The notes: a model not told the origin generated them from the sequence alone. Counted from the first letter of the stretch, positions 36,634 through 44,683 are shown. The stretch: 64,000 bases of DNA from Meiothermus sp. Pnk-1 (GCF_003226535.1 NZ_QKOB01000005.1:124001-188000); one strand, 5' to 3'. A program made the numbers and translations.

Positions 36634-37755
36634 TCAGGGGATTACCAGCCGAGTGCCCGGAAAGATTTGGTCGGGGTCTTTGATTTGCGGGTTGGCGGCT
36701 AGGAGATCGTTGGGGCTTATCCCATAGCGGCGGGCGATCCGCTCGAGGGCGTCGTTCTCCTGTACCACGTAGGTCTGGCGGATGGGCTGGGCCGCCCCCG
36801 GCACGGTGAGGGTGAGGCTGGCCAGCACCGGCCCGGAAGGATTGCCCCGCTTCCTGAACTCGTAGCGGAAAGTGCCCACCCCAGGATCTGAGGTCATCCC
36901 CCAAGCGCAGCGGTTATTGACCCTCACAAACCAGCGGGGCCGCCCGTTGATGTAGACGGTATACTCGCTGCCCTCGGGGCCGCCGGTACCGGTGAGGCGG
37001 AAGTTCCGTGGAACGGTCGCCCCGTCCTGTGGGGCGGTGACGGCGAAGGGGCCGGTACACAGGGCTCGAGGCTTGGGGGGTATGGAGTTATTCACCAGCG
37101 GCCTTTCCACCGGCTGTTCCGCGACCTGCACGCTCACCGAGGGGCCGGTCGGCTCTCCCACCCGGCGCACTTCGTAGCGGGCGGTTCCGGTTTTAGCGGT
37201 GACCGTGAACCGCCAGCGCCCTTCCGCATCGATGGTAGTTCGGCCTAGGTTTTGTTCGCCGGCGAAGACCTCTAGCTCGTCGCCAGGGGTTCCACGGCCT
37301 TCCAGGGCTAGCGCTCCCGGTTGGACGAGGCTCCCGGCCTGAGGAGAGGTGATCTGCGGCGGGAGCGGGGGGGCTTTGACCTCGAGCGGGAGCGCCTCCG
37401 AAGCCATGCCCGCGCTCCCGTCCGGCTTCAGGGCCTGCACGACGATCCGCTTCGAGCCGGGTTCGTTCAAGGTGAGAGGGAAGCTCCATCCCCCCGCCGC
37501 CGAGACCTCGGCACTGCCCACCGGCTGCCCCTCCACTAGAATCTGGACCCGGCTGTTTGGATCGGCCAAGCCGGTGAGCACGAAGGGAACCCCGGCCACT
37601 GCCTCGCTCCGGCTGCCCACCAGGCTAGGCGGTCGAGGCTGCTCGCCCTGACGGATAAACCACAACCCACTCACGCCCAGGGCGAGGAACAGCGCCACGG
37701 TGAACTTGAATAGGTCATAGGCCCGCACCTCAGCGGGGCTACGGCCTCGGATCAC
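36634..37755 (-). CDS. Membrane-anchored protein with Ig-like repeats and a C-terminal LysM domain
   Basis: A 373-residue protein. One membrane anchor at residues 15-35 (FKFTVALFLALGVSGLWF) is followed by three bacterial Ig-like domains, roughly 44-127, 134-211 and 237-319, each with an ITSPQAG/GxGxPGxxLEV/WxF pattern, and a LysM domain at 327-373 (TYVVQENDALERIARRYG ... PGTRLVIP). LysM binds peptidoglycan, so the protein probably links the membrane to the cell wall. Two cysteines (233 and 283) could form a disulfide in the third Ig domain. The second Ig domain resembles the extra domain on NuoN. It overlaps the upstream small membrane gene by 4 bp. Confidence 0.8.
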   Translation of the reverse strand: MIRGRSPAEVRAYDLFKFTVALFLALGVSGLWFIRQGEQPRPPSLVGSRSEAVAGVPFVLTGLADPNSRVQILVEGQPVGSAEVSAAGGWSFPLTLNEPGSKRIVVQALKPDGSAGMASEALPLEVKAPPLPPQITSPQAGSLVQPGALALEGRGTPGDELEVFAGEQNLGRTTIDAEGRWRFTVTAKTGTARYEVRRVGEPTGPSVSVQVAEQPVERPLVNNSIPPKPRALCTGPFAVTAPQDGATVPRNFRLTGTGGPEGSEYTVYINGRPRWFVRVNNRCAWGMTSDPGVGTFRYEFRKRGNPSGPVLASLTLTVPGAAQPIRQTYVVQENDALERIARRYGISPNDLLAANPQIKDPDQIFPGTRLVIP

Positions 37756-38009
37756 GCCCCCTCCCTGGGCCGCGGGGGCTCGGCCTCGAGCCGGGTTTGA
37801 CGCTTGGACAGCTCGCGCAGCTTGAGCCGCATGGCGTCAAGCTCGGCTTGCAGGCGGCCCACTTCCGCTTCCAGCAGCACGAGCTGGCGGTTGGCCCGCT
37901 CATCCCCTCGCCGCCAGTAGACGCGGTCGATAAGCCATTCCACCAGCCAGCCCAGTAAAAACCCCAGCGCCAATCCGACGACCAGCTCCAGATCGAAGCC
38001 CACCCTCAC
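37752..38009 (-). CDS. Small membrane protein with coiled coil
   Basis: An 85-residue protein with a membrane span and Trp-rich border near residues 9-29 (LVVGLALGFLLGWLVEWLI then DRVYWRR), followed by a clear heptad coiled coil (LLEAEVGRLQAELDAMRLKLREL) and a Pro/Arg tail. It overlaps the LysM-protein gene in an ATGA, so the two proteins are probably made together and may form one envelope complex. No known family is recognised. Confidence 0.7.
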   Translation of the reverse strand: MRVGFDLELVVGLALGFLLGWLVEWLIDRVYWRRGDERANRQLVLLEAEVGRLQAELDAMRLKLRELSKRQTRLEAEPPRPREGA

Positions 38010-38060
38010 CTCCGTGCTCGAGCCCTACTCTACTGCTCCCCAGGGGCGCGGGTCGAGGGT

Positions 38061-38369
38061 CTAAAAGTCAAAGATATCCAGCAGCTGGCTCAGCTTGCCT
38101 TTTTTCTTTCGCTTGACATACTCGTCGTAGCCGTGATCGGTGTCGTAGGGGTTGCGCGGCTTGGGGTAGGGCGGCGAGGAGGGTGGCCGGTAGCCCGCCA
38201 GCTCCTCCTCGTACTCCCGCTCCGCAGTGCGCACCTGGCCCAACAGCTTCTCCAGCTCTCCCCGGTCCAGCCAGACCCCGCGGCAGGTGGGGCAGATGTC
38301 CAGCTCGACCCCGCCGCGCCGGACCACTTGCATGGGCGTGTTGTCATTCGGACAAGTCAACAGGGGCAT
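38061..38369 (-). CDS. TFIIB-type zinc-ribbon protein
   Basis: A 102-residue protein with one zinc ribbon of the zf-TFIIB type: CPND near residue 6 and CPTCRGVWLDRGELEKL near residue 27, which gives four metal ligands if the first pair is Cys/Asp or Cys plus a partner. The middle is acidic and Pro/Tyr-rich, and the C-terminal end is basic (KRKKKGKLSQLLDIFDF). The family is common in bacteria and has no fixed function. It stands alone, with the small repeat element E upstream. Confidence 0.75.
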   Translation of the reverse strand: MPLLTCPNDNTPMQVVRRGGVELDICPTCRGVWLDRGELEKLLGQVRTAEREYEEELAGYRPPSSPPYPKPRNPYDTDHGYDEYVKRKKKGKLSQLLDIFDF

Positions 38370-38430
38370 ATAGGGATACCTCCTCCTCTAGGATGCCCGA
38401 ATCTGATCCAGTTGACATGAAACGTCCACT

Positions 38431-38526
38431 CGGGCGCGGGTAATTTCGGGAGCATTGGGCTCTGATCGCCTCGTACGCGAGACGCGATGGGGCGTCTTCG
38501 GGTCTGTGGTGTTACCAGAGCGCTAA
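38431..38526 (-). repeat. Miniature inverted-repeat element, copy E
   Basis: About 96 bp with, on the plus strand, GCGCGGGTAATTTCGGG at the left and GTTACCAGAGCGCTAA at the right. AGCATTGGGCT matches copy D at 42516 base for base. The middle is a different pair of hairpins (GACGC/GCGTC and CTCG/CGAG). It occupies the gap between the zinc-ribbon gene and the PLP-enzyme gene. Confidence 0.55.
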
Positions 38527-38558
38527 AAATTTTTCCCAAGGCGCAGAAATCTTGTGGA

Positions 38559-39725
38559 CTACACGGCCGCAAGGGCCTGCGTTAGGTCGGCCCGCAGGTC
38601 CTCGAGGTGTTCGATTCCCACCGACATCCGCAAGAAGCCCTCGTGCAGGCCCAAGGCTTCGCGCTCCTGGGGCGGTAGGAAGCGGTGCGAACTGGTGGCG
38701 GGGTGGGAGAGGGTGGTGTTGGCCCCGCCCAGAGAGAGGGCCAGCCGGATGTATTGAAGGTGGTGCAGCAGGGCATTTACCGCCTGGCGGGAAGGCTCGA
38801 GTTCGAAGGAGAGCATCGCCCCAAAGCCGCGATGCAGCACCGTTCGGGCCGTAGCGTGGTCGGGGTGCGAGGGAAGGCCGGGGTAGTGCACCCGGCGCAC
38901 CTTGGGGTGGTCTTCGAGGAATTGGGCCAGCTCGAGGGCATTTTTCGAGGCTCGCTCCATCCGTACCGCTAGGGTCTCGCTCCCCCGCACGGCCAGCCAG
39001 CACTCGTAGGGGTTGGAGACCAGGCCCATCCGCACCGCCACCGTGCGGATTTTCTCGACCAGCTCTTTCTTCCCCGCCACCGCCCCCAGCATCGCGTCGG
39101 AGTGGCCGTTGATGAACTTGGTCAGGCTTTCCATCACCAAGTCTACGCCGTGCTCGAGCGGACGGCAGTGGTAGGGCGAGGCGAAGGTGTTGTCCACCAC
39201 CACCACCGCCCCCGCCTGGTGGGCCAGGGCGGAGAGTTTGGGCAGGTCGGGGACGCGCAGCCGAGGGTTGGAGGCGGTCTCGAGCACCAGCAGCTTGGCC
39301 CCTTGTAGCTCCCGTTCCATCCCGGCTACGTCGCCCAGGTCCACCGTCGCGGTTCGCACCCCGAAGCGCCCCAGGTCACGCAGCACGTTCAGGGTCGAAC
39401 CGTAGAGGTCTTGCGAGGCCACCACTTTATCGCCGGAGCCCAAAAGCCCCAGGAAGGTTGCGCTCAAGGCGCTCATTCCGCTGGCGCAGGCGATGGCGGA
39501 TTCGGCCCGGTGCAAGGCGGCGAAAAGGGCCTCGAGGGCGCGGTGGTTGGGGGTACCGTTGCGCCCGTAGATGGTGCCTGCCCGGTGCCCTTCGTAGACG
39601 GCGTCCACCTCGTCCAGGTCGCGAAACGTCCAGGAGGCCGATTGGTAGATGGGCGGGGAGACCGGCTCGTTTAGGGGTGGTTCGGCCTTCGCAGCGTGGA
39701 CGGCAAGGGTAGCGAGGTCATCCAT
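38559..39725 (-). CDS. Cys/Met metabolism PLP-dependent enzyme (cystathionine gamma-synthase/lyase type)
   Basis: A 388-residue fold-type I enzyme of the trans-sulfuration family. The PLP lysine is Lys203 in ESLTKFINGHSDAMLG. Other family marks are YGRNGTPNHRALE and ACASGMSALSAT. Members act as cystathionine gamma-synthase, cystathionine gamma-lyase, O-acetylhomoserine sulfhydrylase or methionine gamma-lyase; sequence alone does not separate these here. The ATG at 39725 lies 6 nt after the -10 box, so the message is leaderless; a start 50 codons upstream is rejected. No partner genes flank it. Confidence 0.88.
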   Translation of the reverse strand: MDDLATLAVHAAKAEPPLNEPVSPPIYQSASWTFRDLDEVDAVYEGHRAGTIYGRNGTPNHRALEALFAALHRAESAIACASGMSALSATFLGLLGSGDKVVASQDLYGSTLNVLRDLGRFGVRTATVDLGDVAGMERELQGAKLLVLETASNPRLRVPDLPKLSALAHQAGAVVVVDNTFASPYHCRPLEHGVDLVMESLTKFINGHSDAMLGAVAGKKELVEKIRTVAVRMGLVSNPYECWLAVRGSETLAVRMERASKNALELAQFLEDHPKVRRVHYPGLPSHPDHATARTVLHRGFGAMLSFELEPSRQAVNALLHHLQYIRLALSLGGANTTLSHPATSSHRFLPPQEREALGLHEGFLRMSVGIEHLEDLRADLTQALAAV

Positions 39726-39731
39726 GCAAGG

Positions 39732-39760
39732 ATTCTCGAACGCCATGCACCAAATGTCAA
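39732..39760 (-). promoter_or_regulatory. Leaderless promoter of the PLP-enzyme gene
   Basis: A perfect -35 TTGACA (39755-39760), a 17-bp spacer and GAGAAT (39732-39737), 6 nt before the ATG. From 39761 to 40076 no gene is seen; the stretch holds only a TTACGT/ACGTAA inverted repeat at 39904-39918. Confidence 0.75.
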
Positions 39761-40076
39761 ACCGTCGGCATGGAACGCCAGAGGCCAATCGAAGGCCCTG
39801 ATGTCCCGGCTTGAAGGGTGGGGGCGCAAGGCATCGAGCCTTCGCCCCTGGAAATCCGCCCCCCGCTTTATGCACTCCGCGGAACGCCCCAATTCGCCGC
39901 GTGTTACGTACGACGTAAGGGCAGCACCGTATGCTCAGGTCGCGCCGGAAGTATGGCCCTCCGGGGATGCTGTTCTCGCCCTAGCCCAACCCCGGAGCGC
40001 CCGGATGTACCCCGGGGGTGATGTCCGTGGGGGTCCAGGTCCAGCCGCCCGCGCAGGCCCGCTCGGTCGTAAGGTT

Positions 40077-41162
40077 CTAGAGGATGCCCGATAACGCCTC
40101 GAGCCGCTCCTCGAGCTCCTCTCGGCTCTCCGCCCGCAACGTCACGTGCCCCAGCTTGCGCCCCAGCCGGGGCTCCTTGCCGTAGAGGTGGAGGTGCGCC
40201 CCCGGCACGGCCAGCACCTCTTGGGGCCGGGGGAGCTTGCCGATGAGGTTGAGCATGGCGCTGTACTCGCGCGGGGCCGTCGAGCCCAAGGGCAGCCCGC
40301 ACACCGCCCGCAGGTGGTTCTCGAACTGGCTGGTCTCGGCCCCTTCGATGCTCCAGTGGCCGGAGTTGTGCACCCGAGGGGCCATCTCGTTGGCCAATAG
40401 TTGCTCTTCCACCTGAAAGAACTCGATGGCCAAGACCCCCACGTACTCGAGCTGCAATAGCACCCGCCGGGCGTACTCCTCGGCCTGGGCTTGCAGGGTT
40501 TGGGTAAGGCGCGGGGCGGGGGCTAGGCTGCGCCGCAGGATGCCCTGCCGGTGCAGGTTTTCCACCAGCGGGTAGAAGACCATCTCCCCGCTTCGGCCCC
40601 GCACCGCCAGGATCGAGACCTCGCGCTCGAAAGCGACGAAAGCCTCGAGCACCAACGGCACCCCCCCCAGCTCCTCCCAGGCTTTATCGGCGTCGGCGGC
40701 GGTCTCGATCTTCGCTTGCCCCTTGCCGTCGTAACCGAGGGTGCGGGTCTTGAGGAGGGCCGGGTAACCGACCTGCTCTAAGCCTTCCAAGAGGTCGTTC
40801 TTGCTGAGCACCGGGTAAAAGGGCGGGGTCGGGATGGAAAGGCCGCGGAAGAAGGTCTTCTCGACCACCCGGTCCTGGGCGGCCTCCAGGGCTTGGGGGG
40901 GCGGGTACACCGGGGCCAGGCGCTGTAAAAGCCGGGCGGCCTGAACCGGCACGTTCTCGAACTCATAGGTGATGAGGTCGAGCCCTTGGGCAAAGCGCAA
41001 GAGTGCCGCCTCATCGTCGTAAGCCCCCACCACGAGCTCCGCCAGGTGCCCAGCGGGGGCCTCTGCCGCCGGATCGAAAAAGCGGAAGCGCAGCCCCAAC
41101 GGATAGCCGGCCAGGGCCAGCATCCGCCCCAGCTGGCCCCCGCCCAATACACCAATCCACAT
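40077..41162 (-). CDS. purK: N5-carboxyaminoimidazole ribonucleotide synthase
   Basis: A 361-residue ATP-grasp enzyme of purine synthesis that uses ATP and bicarbonate to carboxylate AIR to N5-CAIR. Visible motifs are GVLGGGQLGRMLALAGYPLG at the N terminus, KTRTLGYDGKGQ in the middle and EMAPRVHNSGHWSIEGA with the conserved catalytic end of the family. The product is the substrate of PurE, encoded 1.4 kb away on the same strand but beyond the divergent sbtAB pair. GTGAGGT before the ATG is a modest ribosome site. Confidence 0.96.
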   Translation of the reverse strand: MWIGVLGGGQLGRMLALAGYPLGLRFRFFDPAAEAPAGHLAELVVGAYDDEAALLRFAQGLDLITYEFENVPVQAARLLQRLAPVYPPPQALEAAQDRVVEKTFFRGLSIPTPPFYPVLSKNDLLEGLEQVGYPALLKTRTLGYDGKGQAKIETAADADKAWEELGGVPLVLEAFVAFEREVSILAVRGRSGEMVFYPLVENLHRQGILRRSLAPAPRLTQTLQAQAEEYARRVLLQLEYVGVLAIEFFQVEEQLLANEMAPRVHNSGHWSIEGAETSQFENHLRAVCGLPLGSTAPREYSAMLNLIGKLPRPQEVLAVPGAHLHLYGKEPRLGRKLGHVTLRAESREELEERLEALSGIL

Positions 41163-41213
41163 ACCTCACTACCTTATCAGAGGGGCAGGGCTGGGTTTTG
41201 CGATCGTATGCGA

Positions 41214-41243
41214 TTGTACCAAACCCTCGGTTCGTGCTAAGAC
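41214..41243 (+). promoter_or_regulatory. Probable leaderless promoter of sbtA
   Basis: TTGTAC at 41214-41219, an 18-bp spacer and TAAGAC at 41238-41243, 7 nt before the ATG. It shares an 88-bp divergent region with purK. Confidence 0.55.
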
Positions 41244-41250
41244 CAAGGGC

Positions 41251-42213
41251 ATGGACGTGCTCGAGCTGCTGCGGCTCAACCTGTTGTCTCCCATGGTGCT
41301 CGCTTTTTTCCTGGGGGTGCTGGCGGTGGGGCTGGGGAGCGACCTTACCTTTCCCGAGGGGCTTTATACCGCGCTCTCGCTGTACTTGCTGTTCGCCATC
41401 GGTTTCAAGGGTGGGGTAGAGCTATCCCACACGCCGGCTCGAGCGATCGCGCTGCCCGCTTTAGCCACCTTGCTCCTGGGCTTGCTCACCCCGACGGTGG
41501 CCTACTTAACGGCGCGGCGCTTCCTGAGGCTGGATGGGACGAACGCAGCGGCCCTGGCTGCCCACTACGGCTCGGTCTCGGCGGTGACGTTTTTGGCCGC
41601 CCTCTCATTCGTCCAGGCTTCCGGGCATCGGGCAGAGGGGTTCATGCCCACTCTGGTGGCTTTGCTGGAAGTGCCGGGGGTGATCATCGGTATCCTCCTG
41701 GCCCGCCGCTTTAGCAGCGGGGGCCGTTTGGGAGAAGCGATTCAGGAAGTCTTGACCGGAAAGAGCGTGTTCCTCATGGTGGGGGGGTTGTTGGTGGGGC
41801 TGCTCTCTGGCGAGGAGGGTATGAAGAAGGTAGAGGCCTTTTTCGTCGCCCCTTTCCAGGGGGCCCTCACGCTGTTTTTGCTCGAGCTGGGGATGGTGGC
41901 GGCCCGGCGCTTGGCCGACTTAAGGCGCCTGGGGGTGCGCTTGGTCGTCTTCGGCATGGCGGTTCCTGTACTGCACGGGAACGTGGGGTTGGTCTTGGCT
42001 AAGTGGGCCGGGCTTTCCTTAGGGGGTGCGGTGGTACTCGCCACCATGGCCGCTAGTGCTTCGTATATCGCGGCCCCGGCTGCGGTGCGCCTGGCTTTGC
42101 CTCAGGCTAACCCTTCTTTGTACCTGGCGGCGGCTTTGGGGGTCACCTTTCCCTTTAATCTGGTGCTGGGAATACCGCTGTACTACGCCATAGCGCTGCG
42201 GCTTTGGGGGTGA
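41251..42213 (+). CDS. sbtA: SbtA-type sodium-dependent bicarbonate transporter
   Basis: A 320-residue membrane protein of the SbtA (DUF897) family with about ten spans. Typical segments are PMVLAFFLGVLAVGLGSDLTFPE at the start, FAIGFKGGVELSH, LAAHYGSVSAVTFLAAL and the C-terminal SYIAAPAAVRLALPQANPSLY. In cyanobacteria SbtA imports bicarbonate with sodium, and its activity is gated by the PII-like SbtB encoded beside it, as here. Bicarbonate as substrate is inferred by family. The neighbour purK needs bicarbonate. Confidence 0.88.
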   Translation: MDVLELLRLNLLSPMVLAFFLGVLAVGLGSDLTFPEGLYTALSLYLLFAIGFKGGVELSHTPARAIALPALATLLLGLLTPTVAYLTARRFLRLDGTNAAALAAHYGSVSAVTFLAALSFVQASGHRAEGFMPTLVALLEVPGVIIGILLARRFSSGGRLGEAIQEVLTGKSVFLMVGGLLVGLLSGEEGMKKVEAFFVAPFQGALTLFLLELGMVAARRLADLRRLGVRLVVFGMAVPVLHGNVGLVLAKWAGLSLGGAVVLATMAASASYIAAPAAVRLALPQANPSLYLAAALGVTFPFNLVLGIPLYYAIALRLWG

Positions 42214-42216
42214 GGC

Positions 42217-42519
42217 GTGGAGCTAGTGCGCTTGAAGTTGGTCACTATCGTGGCGGAGGCGTTATTGGAGAAGCGCCTGATCGAGGAAGTTCGGCACCAG
42301 GGGGCCAAGGGCTACACCCTCACCGAGGCCCGGGGAGAGGGCTCGAGGGGGCTGCGCACCATGGACTGGGAGGGGAAAAATATCCGCCTCGAGGTCATCG
42401 TGAGCGAGGAGGTGGCCGAACGCATCCTGGGTGTGCTACAGGAGAGTTATTTTCCCTACTACGCGGTGATCGCTTTTGTGGAGAACGTAGAGGTAGTGCG
42501 GGGATATAAGTACGTCTAG
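42217..42519 (+). CDS. sbtB: PII-like regulator of SbtA
   Basis: A 100-residue small PII-like protein. The beta-alpha-beta start ELVRLKLVTIVAEALLEKRLIEEV, the loop TEARGEGSRGLRTMDWEGKNIRLEVIVSEE and the end VIAFVENVEVVRGYKYV fit SbtB, which binds adenine nucleotides including cAMP and docks on SbtA. It lacks cysteines, so the redox C-terminal loop of some cyanobacterial SbtB proteins is absent. GTG start, 3 bp after sbtA, so the two are co-translated. The TAG stop is inside the CTAG edge of repeat element D. Confidence 0.82.
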   Translation: MELVRLKLVTIVAEALLEKRLIEEVRHQGAKGYTLTEARGEGSRGLRTMDWEGKNIRLEVIVSEEVAERILGVLQESYFPYYAVIAFVENVEVVRGYKYV

Positions 42520-42599
42520 TGCGCTGGCGACTTGATTTTGGGGCATTGGGCTTTACCACAACGCGGTGGATCAGGCCCACCGGGTTACCAGAACGCTAG
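42516..42599 (+). repeat. CTAG-bounded miniature inverted-repeat element, copy D
   Basis: Exactly 84 bp from CTAG to CTAG. The left end reads GCGCTGGCGACTTGATTTT and the right end GTTACCAGAACG; the ends are imperfect inverted repeats (shared CTGG and AC). The inside has GGTGG/CCACC as a stem. It fills the whole space between the convergent sbtB and purE genes, whose TAG stops are both part of the flanking CTAG copies. Confidence 0.7.
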
Positions 42600-43096
42600 C
42601 CGCGGGGGTCGGGCTGGGCCAAGACGCTTTGGGTCTGCTGCTGGCGGTAGGCCTCGAGGCTAGCCGCCACCTCCGGGTACTTGTTGGCCAGGATGCTCGC
42701 GGCCAGCAAGGCTGCGTTTACCGCTCCGGCCCGCCCGATGGCCAAAGTCGCCACCGGAATGCCAGCGGGCATCTGCACGATCGAAAGCAGGGAGTCCAAC
42801 CCCTTCAGGCTATGGGACTCCACCGGGACCCCCAGCACCGGCAGGGGGGTTTTGGCAGCGGTCATGCCGGGGAGGTGCGCTGCACCCCCCGCCCCGGCGA
42901 TGATAACCTCGAGCCCCCGCCCTTTTGCGCTCGCCGCGTACTCAAAGAGCAGATCCGGGGTGCGGTGGGCCGAAACCACTCGTACCTCGTAAGGGATGCC
43001 TAGCTGCTCCAAGGTAAGAGCGGTGTGGCGCATCGTCTCCCAATCCGATTTGGAACCCATGATAACCCCAACCTTGGGCAAGGCGCTCTCGCTCAC
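42596..43096 (-). CDS. purE: N5-carboxyaminoimidazole ribonucleotide mutase
   Basis: A 166-residue class I PurE that converts N5-CAIR to CAIR. The conserved [29 protein letters not shown] and [14 protein letters not shown] runs are all present. The GTG at 43096 is preferred over an ATG six codons earlier because TATAAA (43103-43108) is exactly 6 nt upstream, the leaderless spacing used elsewhere here. It faces icd across a 153-bp divergent region containing a perfect palindrome. Its stop codon lies in the edge of repeat element D. Confidence 0.95.
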   Translation of the reverse strand: MSESALPKVGVIMGSKSDWETMRHTALTLEQLGIPYEVRVVSAHRTPDLLFEYAASAKGRGLEVIIAGAGGAAHLPGMTAAKTPLPVLGVPVESHSLKGLDSLLSIVQMPAGIPVATLAIGRAGAVNAALLAASILANKYPEVAASLEAYRQQQTQSVLAQPDPRG

Positions 43097-43122
43097 GGCC
43101 TCTTTATAACCCACGGCGGGCT

Positions 43123-43137
43123 AATTTGGGCCAAATT
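43123..43137. promoter_or_regulatory. Perfect palindrome in the purE-icd divergent region
   Basis: AATTTGG-G-CCAAATT, 7-bp half-sites around one central base. It lies 15-29 bp upstream of the purE -10 box and 10 bp upstream of a TATACC (43147-43152) that could serve icd, so a dimeric regulator bound here could affect both genes. Confidence 0.55.
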
Positions 43138-43249
43138 GTATGCGAGTATACCAGCTCTTATCGGTAAGCAGAAAGGGATTCTGTTTATGCAGTATTCCCT
43201 AGCATTGGCAGGTGGCGATAGGTTGTCGCCAGCCAAAAGGAGATCTGGC

Positions 43250-44683
43250 ATGAGCAAAACCCCCATTACGGTTGCCTACGGAGACGGGATCGGCCCGGAA
43301 ATCATGGAGGCGGTGCTGGAGATTTTGGACGCCGCCGGAGCCCAGATTGCCCCCGAAGTCATCGAGATCGGCGAGAGCGTGTACTTACGCGGGCATACCT
43401 CGGGCATCGAGGACTCGGCCTGGGAGAGCCTGCGCCGCACCAAGGTCTTTCTCAAGGCCCCCATCACCACCCCGCAGGGTGGGGGGTACAAGAGCCTCAA
43501 CGTCACCGTGCGCAAGACGCTGGGCCTGTACGCCAACGTGCGTCCGGTGCAATCGTACGAGCCCTTCGTGGCCAGCAAGCACAAGTCCATCGACCTGGTG
43601 ATCGTACGCGAGAACGAGGAAGACCTCTACGCGGGCATCGAGCACCAGCAGACCGACGAGGTGGTGCAGTGCCTGAAGCTCATCTCCCGTCCCGGCACCG
43701 AGCGGATCGTGCGCTACGCCTTCGAGTTCGCCCGGCGGGGCGGGCGCAGGAAGGTCACTTGCATCACCAAGGACAACATCATGAAGCTCACGGATGGGCT
43801 GTTCCATCGGGTCTTCGACGAAATCGGAGAGGAATACCCAGAGCTGCAGAAAGAGCACATGATCGTGGACATCGGCGCGGCCCGGCTGGCCGAGACGCCC
43901 GAGCGCTTCGACGTGATCTTGGCCCCCAACCTCTACGGCGACATCCTCTCCGACATCGCCGCCGAGGTGGCCGGTTCGGTAGGGCTGGCGGGCAGCGCCA
44001 ACGTGGGTGACCAGGTGGCGATGTTCGAGGCCGTGCACGGCAGCGCCCCCGACATCGCCGGCAAAGGCGTGGCCAACCCCTCGGGGCTGTTGCAAGGAGC
44101 CATCCTGATGCTGGTGCATATCGGCCAGCCGGAGGTGGCGGCGCGGATCAAGAACGCCTGGCTCAAAACCCTCGAGGACGGCCTCCACACCCCCGACATC
44201 TACGACGAGCGCGTAAGCAAGAAAAAGGTGGGAACCCAGGAGTTCGCCCAAGCGGTGATCGAACGGCTGGGGCAGGAGCCGGAGCGCTTGCGTCCGGTGC
44301 GTTTTGGCAAGGCCACGCAAGAGCCCATGATTCCCCGCCCGGTGCGCAAGCCCCCGGCCCAGAAGGAACTGGTGGGGGTAGATGTCTTTCTCGCATGGCG
44401 CGGGCAAGACCCAGAGGAACTGGCCGGGTTGCTTCAACCGCACGCGGGAAACCTCGAGCTGATCATGATCACTAACCGAGGGGTCAAGGTCTGGCCCGGC
44501 GGATTCCCCGAGACCTTCCGTACCGATCACTGGCGCTGCCGTTTTATGGGCCAAGCCCTAAGAAACTCCGATGTGGTGGCCTTGTTGGGCCGACTCGCGG
44601 AGGCGGGCCTGGACTTTATCAAGACCGAGCACCTGTACACCTTCGACGGGAAACCGGGATACTCGCTCGGTCAAGGACAGTAG
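43250..44683 (+). CDS. icd: Isocitrate dehydrogenase, Thermus type
   Basis: A 477-residue decarboxylating dehydrogenase of the TCA cycle (isocitrate to 2-oxoglutarate). The N-terminal part (ITVAYGDGIGPEIMEAVLE) and the metal/substrate region (IVRENEEDLYAGIEHQ, APNLYGDILSDIAAEVAG) are standard. After about residue 350 it has the extra C-terminal domain typical of Thermus isocitrate dehydrogenase (496 residues), here from RPVRKPPAQKELVGVDV to FIKTEHLYTFDGKPG. The cofactor is probably NADP by that kinship. The ATG at 43250 has an AAAAGGAGA site; upstream in-frame ATGs are rejected. Confidence 0.95.
   Translation: MSKTPITVAYGDGIGPEIMEAVLEILDAAGAQIAPEVIEIGESVYLRGHTSGIEDSAWESLRRTKVFLKAPITTPQGGGYKSLNVTVRKTLGLYANVRPVQSYEPFVASKHKSIDLVIVRENEEDLYAGIEHQQTDEVVQCLKLISRPGTERIVRYAFEFARRGGRRKVTCITKDNIMKLTDGLFHRVFDEIGEEYPELQKEHMIVDIGAARLAETPERFDVILAPNLYGDILSDIAAEVAGSVGLAGSANVGDQVAMFEAVHGSAPDIAGKGVANPSGLLQGAILMLVHIGQPEVAARIKNAWLKTLEDGLHTPDIYDERVSKKKVGTQEFAQAVIERLGQEPERLRPVRFGKATQEPMIPRPVRKPPAQKELVGVDVFLAWRGQDPEELAGLLQPHAGNLELIMITNRGVKVWPGGFPETFRTDHWRCRFMGQALRNSDVVALLGRLAEAGLDFIKTEHLYTFDGKPGYSLGQGQ

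Noticed and set aside
39726-40076. SAM riboswitch upstream of the PLP enzyme
   Set aside because: A consensus promoter ends 6 nt before the start codon, so no leader exists to hold one, and no conserved core was seen.
39904-40302. Minus-strand frame of 132 codons at the end of purK
   Set aside because: Mostly another frame of purK and then Arg/Pro/Gly-rich sequence with no start signal.
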